Part shown: positions 33,110-45,100 of the stretch, one piece after another
How the letters are laid out: each line of letters begins with the position of its first letter
Position numbering within the stretch: the first letter of the stretch is position 1
DNA from: Marchantia polymorpha subsp. ruderalis
Lineage: Eukaryota; Streptophyta; Marchantiopsida; Marchantiales; Marchantiaceae
Length of the DNA stretch: 64,000 nucleotides
NCBI GenBank assembly: GCA_037833965.1
Contig: AP031356.1
Span: 14,344,501-14,408,500 of the forward strand
Direction of reading: 5' to 3'
Position numbers and translations under genes: made by a program
Notes under the pieces: generated by a model
Seen by the model: only the letters and a program-made list of their open reading frames with translations
Told to the model about the DNA's origin: nothing
Databases searched by the model: none

Positions 33110-36100
33110 ATCTTACTCTTAACTTGTGTTAAGGAAATAGTAACTTCTGGAATCTATATTATTACTCAGCGGTAAGTTCTAGACTAAAACCTAACACAAG
33201 GCCTCTCCTTATACGAGAGTTAACTAGAACTAGATCGTAACCAAAACATGATAGAGTAATAACATGACGAGATATATAACCTGCTGGCATAGAACAATTA
33301 GAGATTTTGTAGTCTATATAATTACTTAGCCATCATAGGATAGAGTAAATATATAAAGAGATAACTAAAGTTACAATGCCAACAAATTCTACATGTGCTC
33401 CCCATGCACAACCTGCATGGTAGCACAATGTCGCTTGAAACTCTCCAAAGTAATAACTTGGATCAAATCATCAGCTAGATTGAGTTTACCGTTGATCTTG
33501 ATTAGCTCAATTGTTCTATCAGACATTGCTTGTCTGATAAAATGATACATGATGTTGATATGCTTCACTTTGCTATCCATGACCTAGTTAGCAGTCAAAT
33601 GTAAAGCACTTTGACTATTACAATGAAGATAAATCACACCCTGTTTCAATCACATTTCATGATAATCATATCCAACCAAATAGCTTTCTTTGTCTCTTCT
33701 GCTACTACCACATATTCAGCTTCCGTTGATGATTGAGTTACGCATTTCTACAAGGTAGATTTCCAACTAATGCTTCCACCGCCAAGTGTAAACACATACC
33801 CAGTTGTAGAGCTTCTTTTTTCTAGATATTGTCCGTAGGTAGCATCAACGTAACCAAACAAGGATTTGGCATTGTGTAATAGACCATCAAACAGAAGCCA
33901 TCATCCAAAGTACTCTTCAAATATATCATAATCCATTTCATTGCTTCCTAGTGAATCTTCCCTAGATTTGACATGTAACTGCTCATCTTGCCCATCGCAA
34001 AGACAATGTCCGGCCTAGTGCACGCCATCAAATACATGAGGCTGCCAATAATTTGTTCATAGGGAACACATGACATTCTTCCTTTCTCCACAACATCGGT
34101 AGGACATTGAGATGCAGAGAGTTTGAAATGTGTTGCCATAGAAGTCCATACTTTTTTGGAATCGACCATACTCAACCTGTCAAGTATATTGACTTAGGCA
34201 TAAACTCTTTTGTTCATGATCTCTATGAATTTCCATGTCCAATATTCTATCTGATTCCTTCGTATCCTTCATTTTAAATGCAGACTTCAACTTACTCTTG
34301 CATTCATCAACATCGGATTGGTTTTCGCCAGGATGAGCATGTCGTCAACGTAGAGTACTAGAATGATGAGATTGAACGTCTCATCATTTACCTTCTTCAT
34401 GTAGACACAAGGATCAAACACGCTCCGTAAGAAATCTTGTGCCTTCATGAACTCATCAAATCGCTTGTTCCATTGCATAGGAGCTTGCTTAAGTCCATAC
34501 AATGATTTCAACTGTCTATATACCAACCTCTCTTTGCCTTTGACCTCAAAACCAACAAGTTGTCTCATGTAGATCTCCTACTCTAAATATCTAAAGAGAA
34601 AGGCTGTAACCACATCCTTCTCATCTATAACATGATCAAATATCGCAACCAGTGCACATACCAGACGAAATGTAGCATACTTAGCTACAGGTGAGAAAAC
34701 TTTGTTGTAGTTCACACCCTTCTCTTGTATGAAACCTCTAGCCACCAGTCTAGCTTTGAAGATTCTTGCCTTGTCTCCTACTGGATTGTTTTCCGCTTGT
34801 ACATCCACTTGAAGTCAATCAGCGTTTGATTTGTAGGAGGTTTAACTAGCTCCCAAGTCTTATTGTCAATTAGAGATTCCATCTCCCGTTCCATAGCATC
34901 ATTCCACTCAAGCTTGTTGACCGAAGCTTGAGCTTTCATGTATGAAGAAGATTCATCTTCTTCCAAAATCAATGCCATACCATCCTCATCAATGACATCA
35001 AAGTCAAAATCTTTAAGAATGGATCGATTTGCCCATACACCAAATCTTTTAGGAGCCCTACTAGCACGATGCGATACCATAGTAGACATTTTTGATTAAT
35101 CTCTATCGTCTGAAACTATTGGAATAGTCTCATCAATGATAACTTGCTCATGTTCCTCCTATTTTTTAAGTACCGGTGCTACTTCTTGTGACAGATCATT
35201 AGTGATATAATGATCAAACTCCCCCACAACGACATCCGTGACTGGAGATAACACCTTGTCAGTACGAGGAGTCTTAGAGTTCTTCCCCTCTTTCAATAAG
35301 CCAAGCTCATTGAAAGAAACATCTCTACTGAAAATCTTTTTACGAGCTAGTGAATCTCATAGTCTGCAACCTTTCACTTCACTAGCATATCCAAGAAAAC
35401 GACATTTCTTGGACGTAGGGTCTAACTTAGTTTTTCGCTGCTTTGGTGTAAGAGGATAAATAGTATAACAAAAAAGCTTCAAGCGACTGTAATCCACCAT
35501 CCGTTTATGCCTGAGTTCAAAGGATGTGGAGAAACTAATTGCACTACAAGGAGAGAGGTTTATCAAAGAAATTGCAGTGTTGACGGCTTCGGCCCAAAAC
35601 TCTCATGGTAAACCAAATTCTCTTAGCATACTCCGCACCTTCTCCAACACTATTCTGTTGAGTCTCTCAGAAACAACATTTTGTTGGGGAGTGTAAATTG
35701 TTGTTAAGTGATGAGTAATCTCCTCCTCTGTACAATATCTTTGAAACTACTCAGAAGTATATTTGCCGCCATTATCTGATCGTAAATATTTTACCCTCTT
35801 GCTAGTCTGAGTTTCAACTTGTACGCGCCAAGTTTTGAAGGTGGAAAACACCTCAAACTTGTGGGTAAGAAAATATAATCACACATAACTGGAGTAATCA
35901 TCTGTAGAAGATACATAGTAGAGTTGTCCTGAATTTAAAACTTGTTTATGCTGTTTTTCCATGATGCAGTGTTCACAAAATGTGAAGTCAACTTTACCCA
36001 AACCCGATACCACTTGATTCTCATCAAGAAGAGACAAGTATCTATCACTCATACGGCCTAGTCTGGAATGCCATAAATGAGACCTCTCTACGCGAGATCT

Positions 36101-36639
36101 GGCAAAGTTAACTTCTTCACAAATTGTGGTGCCCTCTAATAAGTACAGATTATTGTGCTTGTATACCCTAAGTATAATCATTTTATCACTGGATTTGACA
36201 TCTAAAACGCCTTCCCTAGATCTCCACTCTAAGCCGTGTGAGTCTGACACTCCAAGAGAGATCAAGTTCTTTATCATGTTAGGTATAAATCTAACGTGTG
36301 TCAATGTTTGATTAACACCATTAAACATGCGGATTTTTACATATACCACACCCTCAATCTTACAAGGTTGGTCATTTTCCATAAGAACGGAACCGTTTGA
36401 TCCTGAAAAATTATAGAAGAACTCTCTAATGTAACAAATGTGATAGGAACAAGCACTATCCATACATCACCAACAACTGTTGATGAACTACAAAAACCAT
36501 ACCTCTAGCATCATATACCGTCGGCAAACACATCTTCGTCTTCGGAGTGAAGATGCTCCGCAACATTCGCCACTTGAGAGAAATTCGCATTTCAAACTAT
36601 TATTCGACAGTACTTCTTGATGTGGCCTGTGAGATCGGA

Positions 36640-37420
36640 TGTTGCACATGTGTATCAAGTTGTAGAAGTTGCCAAATGATTAATGATGATTAGCCAAGAC
36701 ATAAGCTAGTTGTGACTAAATTAGTTAATTATAACTAAGTTTAGCTATAACGTATATAGTTGCTAGAATTATTAGCGGAGTTCTAGAAGAGTGGAGTGAA
36801 GACTTTTATTTTGTCTTTCACAAAGGTCTAGATTCAAGGGATTAGACTCTTGATTATAAGCTTGGATTTAATTAGTTTGACTAAATTTATGAAAGATGAT
36901 TGGCTAGATTAAGTCTAATGGTGACTTAGTGGGTAAGAAGCTTCTAGAAGTTTTAAAGTTTCCAATGACATGTCGCCACCTCAACCTCAGATTTTGGAAA
37001 TTTCTAGAAAGTTTAGGTAGGCCAATAAAATGTTGCCACGTATAGTGGGTTAGTCAATCATATCTAGGAAAAAGTGAATTAGGAGAAATTACCACATGTT
37101 ATTATGGTAATTTCTCAACTAGTATAAATAGAGAGGTAGAGTAGCAACTCTCAATCAAGTTTGAAGAGTTTTTGTGTGAGGTTTTGTTTCATGAATGAAG
37201 GAGTGAGGTTTTTCAATATCTTGGAGTATCGATTTGTAATTCAATTTGTGTGAATCGAGTGATGTATGAAGAGTTTGTGTGAGCGGGTGTTTGAGACACG
37301 AGTATGAGTGAGAATCCTAGTCTTCTAGAACCATGATGAGCTACCAAAAAACCATATGAGGTAAACCTTAGTGAGAGTTAGCTTAGAGGTTGCAAGCCAT
37401 TCTTGCCACATCTTCCAACA
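36640..37420 (+). mobile_element. Probable solo LTR nested in the Copia fossil
   Basis: About 780 bp, bounded by TGTTG and CAACA. It contains a TATA-like ACTAGTATAAATAGAG near 37,120 and no coding sequence. It sits between the Gag and protease regions of the Copia element. I could not confirm a 5-bp target duplication, so the borders are provisional. Confidence 0.5.
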
Positions 37421-38469
37421 TACCAAGTTCTTCAATTTACTCTAGATTGGGGATGGAATCCGAAACTGAACTCTCTTTTGCTCAAGGGATCTAGATCTCT
37501 GCCGTTTGAATCCTGTACGCTGCAAATTGTCCATACTTGATGATTGCGACTGATCCCAGATCACAATAAGTGCAGTATTTGAAGTGAGTGGGCGAAAGAA
37601 TGACAAAATCTCCTGTTCCATCTCGTCTACCAGAAAAGCACTTACAATTTTGTTGTAAGTTACAACCTTGTTATCACAATGAAGGAGAATGACAAAATCA
37701 GTAGGAATCAGTAAAAATCTTTGACAATGTAAGGTAGGAGGAAGGCATTGCGTGAAGGAGATGCATAGCTTTTCAATGTCAGAAAGCTCCTCTCCCATAC
37801 TCTAAAGATTTACCAACAAATCGCTGTAGGCGTGAATGTGATACTGAATTCTCGATACTGGTCTCATCTTGAAGTTCAACACCCTCATGTAGGTGTTCGT
37901 GACATGTGATATTTCTTTCTGATAAAAACGTCTTTGTAGTGCATCAAAAAGTTGTGTAACCTTAGAATACTCCTCAACTTGCTTCATAATTGAAGTATCT
38001 AGATAACCCATCACAATGTATACTGCTTGCTCTTGTGAATCCCTCCAATCAATGTTAGCAATGTGCATTGGTTTGTCTCTAAGCACATTAGCGAGACCCA
38101 TAGATCTTAGCTTGCTTTTCACTTGTTTTTCCAAAGCAGTTAATCAACTCGGCCATCAAGAGGAAAAATGTTGTACCATGTTTTTCCTACTTGTTTCGAT
38201 GCCATCCTAGTTTGACAAAAACTAGAGACGTCTGCTACCACGTCAATTTTGTCATTCGGATGCGTTTTCAGCTTTTGAAAATGATAAAATGCACTATTCG
38301 TGTCAAAAGTTTTCCAACAATAACCAATTTGCGTATATTCCAATAAAGAGTGTTGGATACAAAATATGCACAAACAAAATATTTCACTAACAGTACAAAA
38401 TCTTTTGCGACAAGAATTTGCAGGATAAAAACCGGTTTGGCTTGAACAACCCGCATAAGTGAAATTTCA

Positions 38470-38720
38470 CCTGCAACCACCGTCGCCCGTGATTCAACGT
38501 TCGTAACCCGCGACTTCCGTCCTCCGTGACCACTGTCATCCGCGATTGAAAAAACCGTCACGTGCGACTCCTGTCGCTCGTGATCAATGTCGCCCGCGAC
38601 TGTTGTTGCACGCGATCATTGTTGCCCAAGACCTGCACCATTACCGTTAGGACTGTTACTGGCACATGCGTTATCGCCAGAGCTGTCACCGGCGAGCACG
38701 TTTTTTGTTGACCACGTTTT
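38470..38720. repeat. Degenerate short tandem repeat in the Copia leader
   Basis: The words GTCGCCCGCGAC / GTCATCCGCGATT recur with spacing near 20-40 bp between the upstream LTR and Gag. This is leader sequence of the fossil. Confidence 0.5.
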
Positions 38721-38962
38721 CCCTGAGATCACCACGTCAACCGTGACTACGGTATACCAATCACGTACGAGTGCGAGCACATGACTATAACCACATGGAC
38801 TGCTACCACGAGCAAAATTCTGAAACTGAAAAAAAATTTGAAAATTTCTTCTATTAACAAACTTTCAGAAAGTAAAACAAGTTTTTCACTGTATGTGTAA
38901 GTGAAAGAACACCAAACAAAAACCTGAATACTATTCCGAATCGTAAGCCCACTGTGATACCA

Positions 38963-39207
38963 TTTCTTAAACGTAAAACCAAACGTGACTCAAGCCAAGC
39001 ACAAACACAGGAGACACTCATATAACGTGGTTCAGCCTGGGGGCTACGTCCACGGCTACAGCGCACGAGGTGATTTACTGACAATTGAATACTGAATGCA
39101 CATCCGAGTAGAAACTTTGGGGTATATTTATACCCAAAGTCAGCAACACACCTAGCGATAAATAGCTATAACCTTAGGTTACTCTTTGACCGGCGTTAAC
39201 CTCAACA
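38963..39207 (-). repeat. Copia 5' LTR
   Basis: 245 bp, followed on the - strand directly by the TGGTATCA primer-binding site, which fixes the element's orientation. Confidence 0.88.
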
Positions 39208-40299
39208 TTTTTGATTTTTTTTTAATTTGTACAAAAATGTAAGAATTGGTATGAAATTTTTAACTGAACATGATTGTTTGAATTAATCTTTTGATTGCAT
39301 GCCACACAACTGAAACATTTTAGAAAGAAAATTATGTATATAGCTTGCTTTTGCTTAACATTGGAAAGAACAAGTGAAAAAAACACTTGTGAACATATAT
39401 TATGCATTAATTCATCAAAGATGTTAAAAATATATGAATATTGTAATGTATCAAGTTATTCTAAGCTGATTCAATGAATCTATTTAGAAAACATGAAATT
39501 TTGATCCAGATATTTGTAGTTATATCTATTGGAATTTTCTTTTACACGTTTTAAGGTTTTAGTGTAATACTAAAAGATGAAGTTGTTGACATGAGAGTCT
39601 TAGTATAAGACCAATAACATATGACAACATGTTTAATTCGATTTGGACACTTGGCCAGGTTTATTAATAGTACATCTATAACGTCAACCATCGTAGATAA
39701 TGTAAGTATTCACTCATTTCAAGTTGCTTAAATATTATGAAGTCATTTCTTTAAAACGAATCACTATATGAACATGCTCTTACAATTATAATTGATCCTT
39801 TTTGACAAAAGTATTACGAAAAAAAATATTCGCATACATTCTTGTATCTTTTATGATCTCAAAATATCTATCAACTGAAGCAACCAAAATAATTGACTTT
39901 AACCAGGACATAAAATTACATTACTGACTCTTCATTAGTCATTCATGACCTGATATGTTATAGAGAAATGTTGGATAAACTTAGATGATCATAACAACCT
40001 CCAAGCAGTGGTGTTTAACATATCTCTATGTGTAAAATCATGAGTAGAAAAGAGGAAGAAAATGAAAAATCTGAAATTAGGATAAGACATATGGTGTGAG
40101 TTTTATATATTTTTAAAAAAACAGACAAACTCACGAAGTACATAAAGGAGGGGTATTTAATATATTTTTTTGTTAGTTGGAATTGATGTTAATGCACATG
40201 TCTTTGTTAATACGTTTTGCAACATAACAAGTAAAATAGTATTTAGAGTTAAGAATATCCCTTAAGTAGCTAATATACTTTAGGGCTCGAGTAGTTTAA
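39208..40299. other. AT-rich intergenic DNA between the Copia fossil and the channel gene
   Basis: No gene is seen. Positions 39,229-39,285 resemble 32,810-32,865 on the other side of the Copia element, in the same orientation. Confidence 0.5.
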
Positions 40300-40908
40300 A
40301 ACAACCAGTACTTGCTCTGCACTTTTATCATTTAAGTAAAACATGAAGCTCAAGTTTGAGCTACGAAAAGTGTATATATCTATTTTGAACCTTGTAGGTA
40401 GTAGTAGTATGAAAGTAGAGACTACCTAATCGAGAACATGCCTTGTGATAGGTCATTTACTCAGAAACTAAGCATAACTTTAAAAGTTGGATTGTTCAAA
40501 AGTGGACGTGGATTCAACAAGCTAGCCCAACTTGGAGTTGACTCCTTGTGAAGTTCTCTCGAGAAAATTCTGAACCTAGTGTTACTGATCACAATCCACT
40601 TGAGATTCAAAGGCAGTCGAAAGTACTTATGGTTAATCTGTGAGTTAAGAGTAGCAAAAATCCTCGTTTGTCGTACATATGGGAAAAAAATAGTTGAAAT
40701 GTACCACATAAGAAAATTAAAAATAATATGCAAGCTGGATAGGTACTAAGTTTCATGGGATGAGAAATCCAGGTCAGTTGGGCATGACTGAAGATGAACA
40801 TGGTGAAGATGAAGAAGGGCGAGGAGATGGCCGAGCAGAGCATGAGTACGAAGAAAAGAGAAGGAACAAGGAGGTGATTGACAAATGACAGCGTGGTGTG
40901 CATGATCG
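40300..40908 (-). other. Probable 3' UTR of the channel gene
   Basis: This sequence follows the stop codon. It contains short hydrophobic open frames with no family resemblance. No clear AATAAA signal was found, so the 3' end is not set. Confidence 0.4.
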
Positions 40909-42197
40909 TCAAGGTTCTTCTGCTTCTGCTGGGACGATCTGCTGCGCCTCGGGTGTGGATGTTGTTGTTGTTGTTGGCGACTGGAGCAGCAATGGCACTG
41001 GAGTAGCAGCAGCAGGAGCAGCGCAGGCAGACGAGGACGAAGAAGACGAGGACGAAAACGAGACGGCTGCTCCTCCATGGCCATGTTCAGAAGAAGAAGG
41101 ACCAGGAGCATCATCACGTGATGGTTCTGCCACGGCCCCTTGTGTCAGCAGCAGCGGAGGAGGGTCCGAGGAGGAGGAGGAGGGAGGCTCTTCGTCTCTG
41201 CCTCGCCTCCTCCTCTGCAGAAAGCCCCGAACGAGGCCCTGGATCATGACGGCCGCTCCTTCCTCGTAGATGCTGTGAATCTCTCGCTCTCGCTCTATGC
41301 GCACCGGGAGCTCCAGACCCTGCACACAATTTTCGGCCGTCCAGAACGAGGCTAGCTGTATTAGCTAATATTAGGACCTCCCATCCCCTCCCTTCCCCAC
41401 TCCCCCAAAATCCCGATCCTTGCGGATCTTCTCGGTGCCATTTCGTCAGAAATTTGACCGAAATTTGAGCAGCATTTGGACATGGTGTCAAATGAAGTTG
41501 GAAATCTTGTCAACGAGGAGGAAGTCGAGCGAGCTCCCGTGGATTATTCGGTCCAGAGACACAAACCAGAACGTTTCAACCATAGCAAGGGCTACATAAA
41601 TGGATTGACTTCATCAGCGCAGGCTCCATCATGGTTGGCAAGTGACTAGATGACAGAGCACGTCAGATGGAGACCCCACGTTATCAGGCTGGGCGAGTTT
41701 CGTAAGAACCGCAGTTAGAGGACGACTTCAACATGCTCCTCAGAAGAAGGCATGGCAGTAAACGACGGAGGAGGTGGAATTGCACATACTCTGGGGCCAA
41801 TCTTGTACAGGCAGACGGTTTCGAGAAGAGGCCGGAAAGCAACCCCTTTTCCATCGCGAAAATGGTTGACTTCGAACACAATTCGCGTGTACCTGACAGA
41901 AGACGACGAGGGCGGTGACATCTGATGCTTGCCTGTCCCATTGCGTTGGTCGGACTGAATTGCAGTTGAGCTGAAGGCCCTACGACATGAACCAGCCTCG
42001 ACGAGCAAAAGCAAGAACACGACCAGTCTGATTCCATTCTGACGACGAGATCTGAACTGGTTTCGCAGATCTGTGACGCCTGAGGACGCGTCACACTCAC
42101 TCACCTCTTGAGAAACTGCGGTCCTCTCCCTCCCAAAGGTGGCCCCAGCTCGATGAAGAAGTCCTTCAGTTTATGTTGTCCCAAGTATCCCGTGCAT
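40909..42197 (-). CDS. Channel exons 22-24: C-terminal regulatory tail
   Basis: Exon 22 is 42,105-42,197, exon 23 is 41,790-41,892 and exon 24 is 40,909-41,319 with a TGA stop. Exons 21-22 join to form an EF-hand-like segment (DYDPRCTGYLGQHKL), matching the DPxATGxI stretch after IVS6 in animal Cav channels. Exon 23 contains a pre-IQ-like helix (VAFRPLLETVCLYKIG). Exon 24 carries an IQ motif (AAVMIQGLVRGFLQRRRR, about residues 1,967-1,984), the known calmodulin-binding type, then ~90 residues of Ser-, Pro- and Thr-rich low-complexity tail. Function of the tail in Ca2+/calmodulin feedback is inferred from the family. Confidence 0.88.
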
Positions 42198-45100
42198 CTG
42201 TTCCAGCTCCAAGAGTTGCAGCCAATGTTTCAATCAAACCCGTGTTCCAGGAAGAAAAGAAAGCCTTCATGGAGAGACATCTCATTAGAAGCTTTTATTA
42301 TCTGAAGTAAACTCCAGGATTGAGGTTTTATCTGAACACTTTGCGAAATGGAGAAGATGGAGCAAAGATGGCTGTCCAGTTCACGGAATGACATACGAGG
42401 ACCCACGTACTCATGAACGTACGTGCGAGACTAATCAACATGCATCCATAGCCACAACGCAAGAGAAATCCCAGCTGCTTGCCTACTTTAACACTAGAAT
42501 ACATTCTAGTATAGTCTGGGGCCATTCACTATTAACACTTTGTAAGTGATAATTCTCATGATGCATTCATCATATAAGTGTGCTTTTGGCCGATCCTGCT
42601 GATCAGCCGAAAAAAATGCTGATCGTGTTCAAATGCTTTGTAGATAACAACAGCCTATGCACCTTAATCTAACCAATACATCCTGTGTAAAATATAGAAT
42701 CCGTGTATGTAGTCTATTCCAGAGTATTTAGCTCAATTACCCGTAATGACTGAGGAACCTATACTAGTGAAGGATGGAAGTTCACAATTCGAGCCCATAT
42801 ATACACTCCGTAGACATATCATTTTTATTATAGTAGGTGAAAGTTGGAACCAAGAAGTGATGGTAGGGTATAAAGTAATAGCAGTAAAATGATTTCGAGA
42901 TTTTGAACTTCGTCATAACTCTGGATTGGCATGTATCTGTGTGTATTACCAGCAGTGTATTATGCTCTAGATTCTCATGGATTAGCCATAACTTGCTTTG
43001 AACCTCTCTCGGTTGGGCTACGAGTAACAATAGAGATATTTAGATATCACTCCGCATATTTGAAATGAAACAAAGTCAAGATTTAACGACAATGCTAACC
43101 CAAAGTCCAATCTTTCATCAAATTGCAAGATATGATGAATATATCATGAAAACTATCACTTACAAATTGTGGAGGTAATGCTTCATACTCAAATTCTTAA
43201 AATGGTGGCTTAACACATTAATTTAAAATTTGCTCAATATGTATCGAAGTTTCTCAAACTAATATTTATGATTTCAAGCAAAGATGATAATTATATATGA
43301 AAAGTTTAAAAAATCGGTTTTTATTTACCTAACGTAATTACTCTTAACCAAAAAATTAACATCTGACATAACATTTGTGACATGGAAATGTTAACGTCAT
43401 GTTCTGTTATGAGCTATATTGTTAATCACATCCTTCTTGCTTGAAATTGATTTCGTATACCAATCACCAATGATTCATTCAAACTATACATTACATCTTT
43501 TTCTTCTTATGTATCATCATATTTTTTATCCTGAGAATATATGAAGGTGTTAGAAGAGATTGTTATAATTCCAATATCATCATATAAGTTACAGCTGAAG
43601 GTTGTGGAGTGAATTAAAACAATTCCAAACTTTATTTTTGATCTACTCAATTCATAAATAAAAGATCAAGAATCGTAAGTTAATTCTTTATGGTCGCTTA
43701 CTTTGTTACATATTACATCAGAATCATATCTTCTGTGCAAATATTTTAACATATTGCAATTTCTGGATTAATTGTTATTATAATCGTTTCGTCACTTTTT
43801 CAATTCACATCAAATTTTACTTGACAATAGAGTCAAATTCTAAAATTGTACAACTTAAATATATATGGATATAGTTTCAAATATACATTCTCAACATATA
43901 AATGTGTAAATAAAGATACAAAATTAGACTGATTGAGCAAAATTAACATGGACTGAACTTTCGTTGTAAGGTGAATGTTTTCGTTGTTCATTCTTGTCTC
44001 ATGAGTTTTATTTCTTTGATGTATAATCACAATTGAAAACCTAACAATAATTTCTGCGTCCTTCAAAGTTACATGCAAACATTTTCACCTGTATAGCACG
44101 CAGCAGTAGTTTTATATCATTATTCAATGGCAAGGAGTCCTAGTCACTTCCAAATGGATTATTCTATCACATATCGTTGAATCATAGAAATTCAATTATC
44201 TAGTTCGAGAAATTTTTTAGATTAAACATGTTTTAGTACCTTAAGCATTGCCTTCAGGACTTTACCGTCAAAAAATAGCTTAGTATTCTTTATCTCTTTG
44301 TACTATATTTTTTTTCTCTACGATGCACGTCAAAACCAACATGTTGGTTGTAACTTTTTGCTAGTAACATGGTATGTTGCTTGTGCTCCAACACATGCAC
44401 ACCAATTATCTACAATCCCTCCTCTAATTCTGATCCAAACAAATATTGAGTTTGAAATTCGAAATCATTTCCACTCTACATACCTCGTACTAAAGTGAGG
44501 GTTGTACTGTTTCAAGTGAGACTTGCAAATTTAATCCAGATACCATATAACATACAAACTTCCCTCCAAACAAGAAAGTGGCACACCATGCTCCAATAAT
44601 AGCATTCTGTGCCAAAAAGTGACAGCATACTAGGCTAAAGTTCTAGCCAGGCATGCGCCAATTGTATTTTCCTCATATTACTGAACCTACATAACACATC
44701 CCCTCCGTGCACACGAGTACCAGAACAGCTTGAACATAGCAAGAATGAGAATGCGAAACGTAAACACAAAGCTTCATCAGCGCCTATCATGGAGAGCTCT
44801 GGATAAGAACCAATGACCAAAGTCACGAGTTTCTGTACTACTAGAGAGCAGCCAGGGCAAGCTGGGGGCAATCAGATTGGTGGCTTTGTTAGTTTCTTCG
44901 TATATCTTCTTCCTGTATCAGCTTATGAACAGGATAGCGTCCTTTGAACAAGCAAGGCGAGAGAAACATAACTCTGCAGTATGACTTTCAGAAGATGAAA
45001 TCTGTGTTCAGAAGATCACAAAGATGTGTCTGAAGGCTAACGGAAAGAAGATGCGAGTGCCAGCTTTTTACCTGGGGTCGTAATCGCTCTTCGACCACAG

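Larger units (their letters stand above)
32863..39207 (-). mobile_element. Copia (Ty1-like) LTR retrotransposon, broken fossil
   Basis: Direct LTRs lie at 32,863-33,109 and 38,963-39,207. They begin TGTTGAGG on the - strand and are about 85-90% alike by eye, so the copy is old. A primer-binding site of the initiator-Met type (TGGTATCA) lies at 38,955-38,962, just inside the upstream LTR. In - strand order the parts are Gag (about 37,440-38,370), protease with GAG-pre-integrase (35,880-36,465), integrase (about 35,200-35,880), reverse transcriptase (about 34,280-35,090) and RNase H (about 33,390-34,180). It is broken in many places (roughly ten) and interrupted by a nested LTR-like insert. Confidence 0.92.

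Noticed and set aside
40607-40912. Hydrophobic open frame just after the channel stop codon
   Set aside because: It is continuous with the 3' flank, has no family resemblance and is best explained by AT-rich UTR.
41114-41491. Alternative frame over the last channel exon
   Set aside because: Only the frame containing the IQ motif agrees in phase with exon 23. The others are composition shadows.
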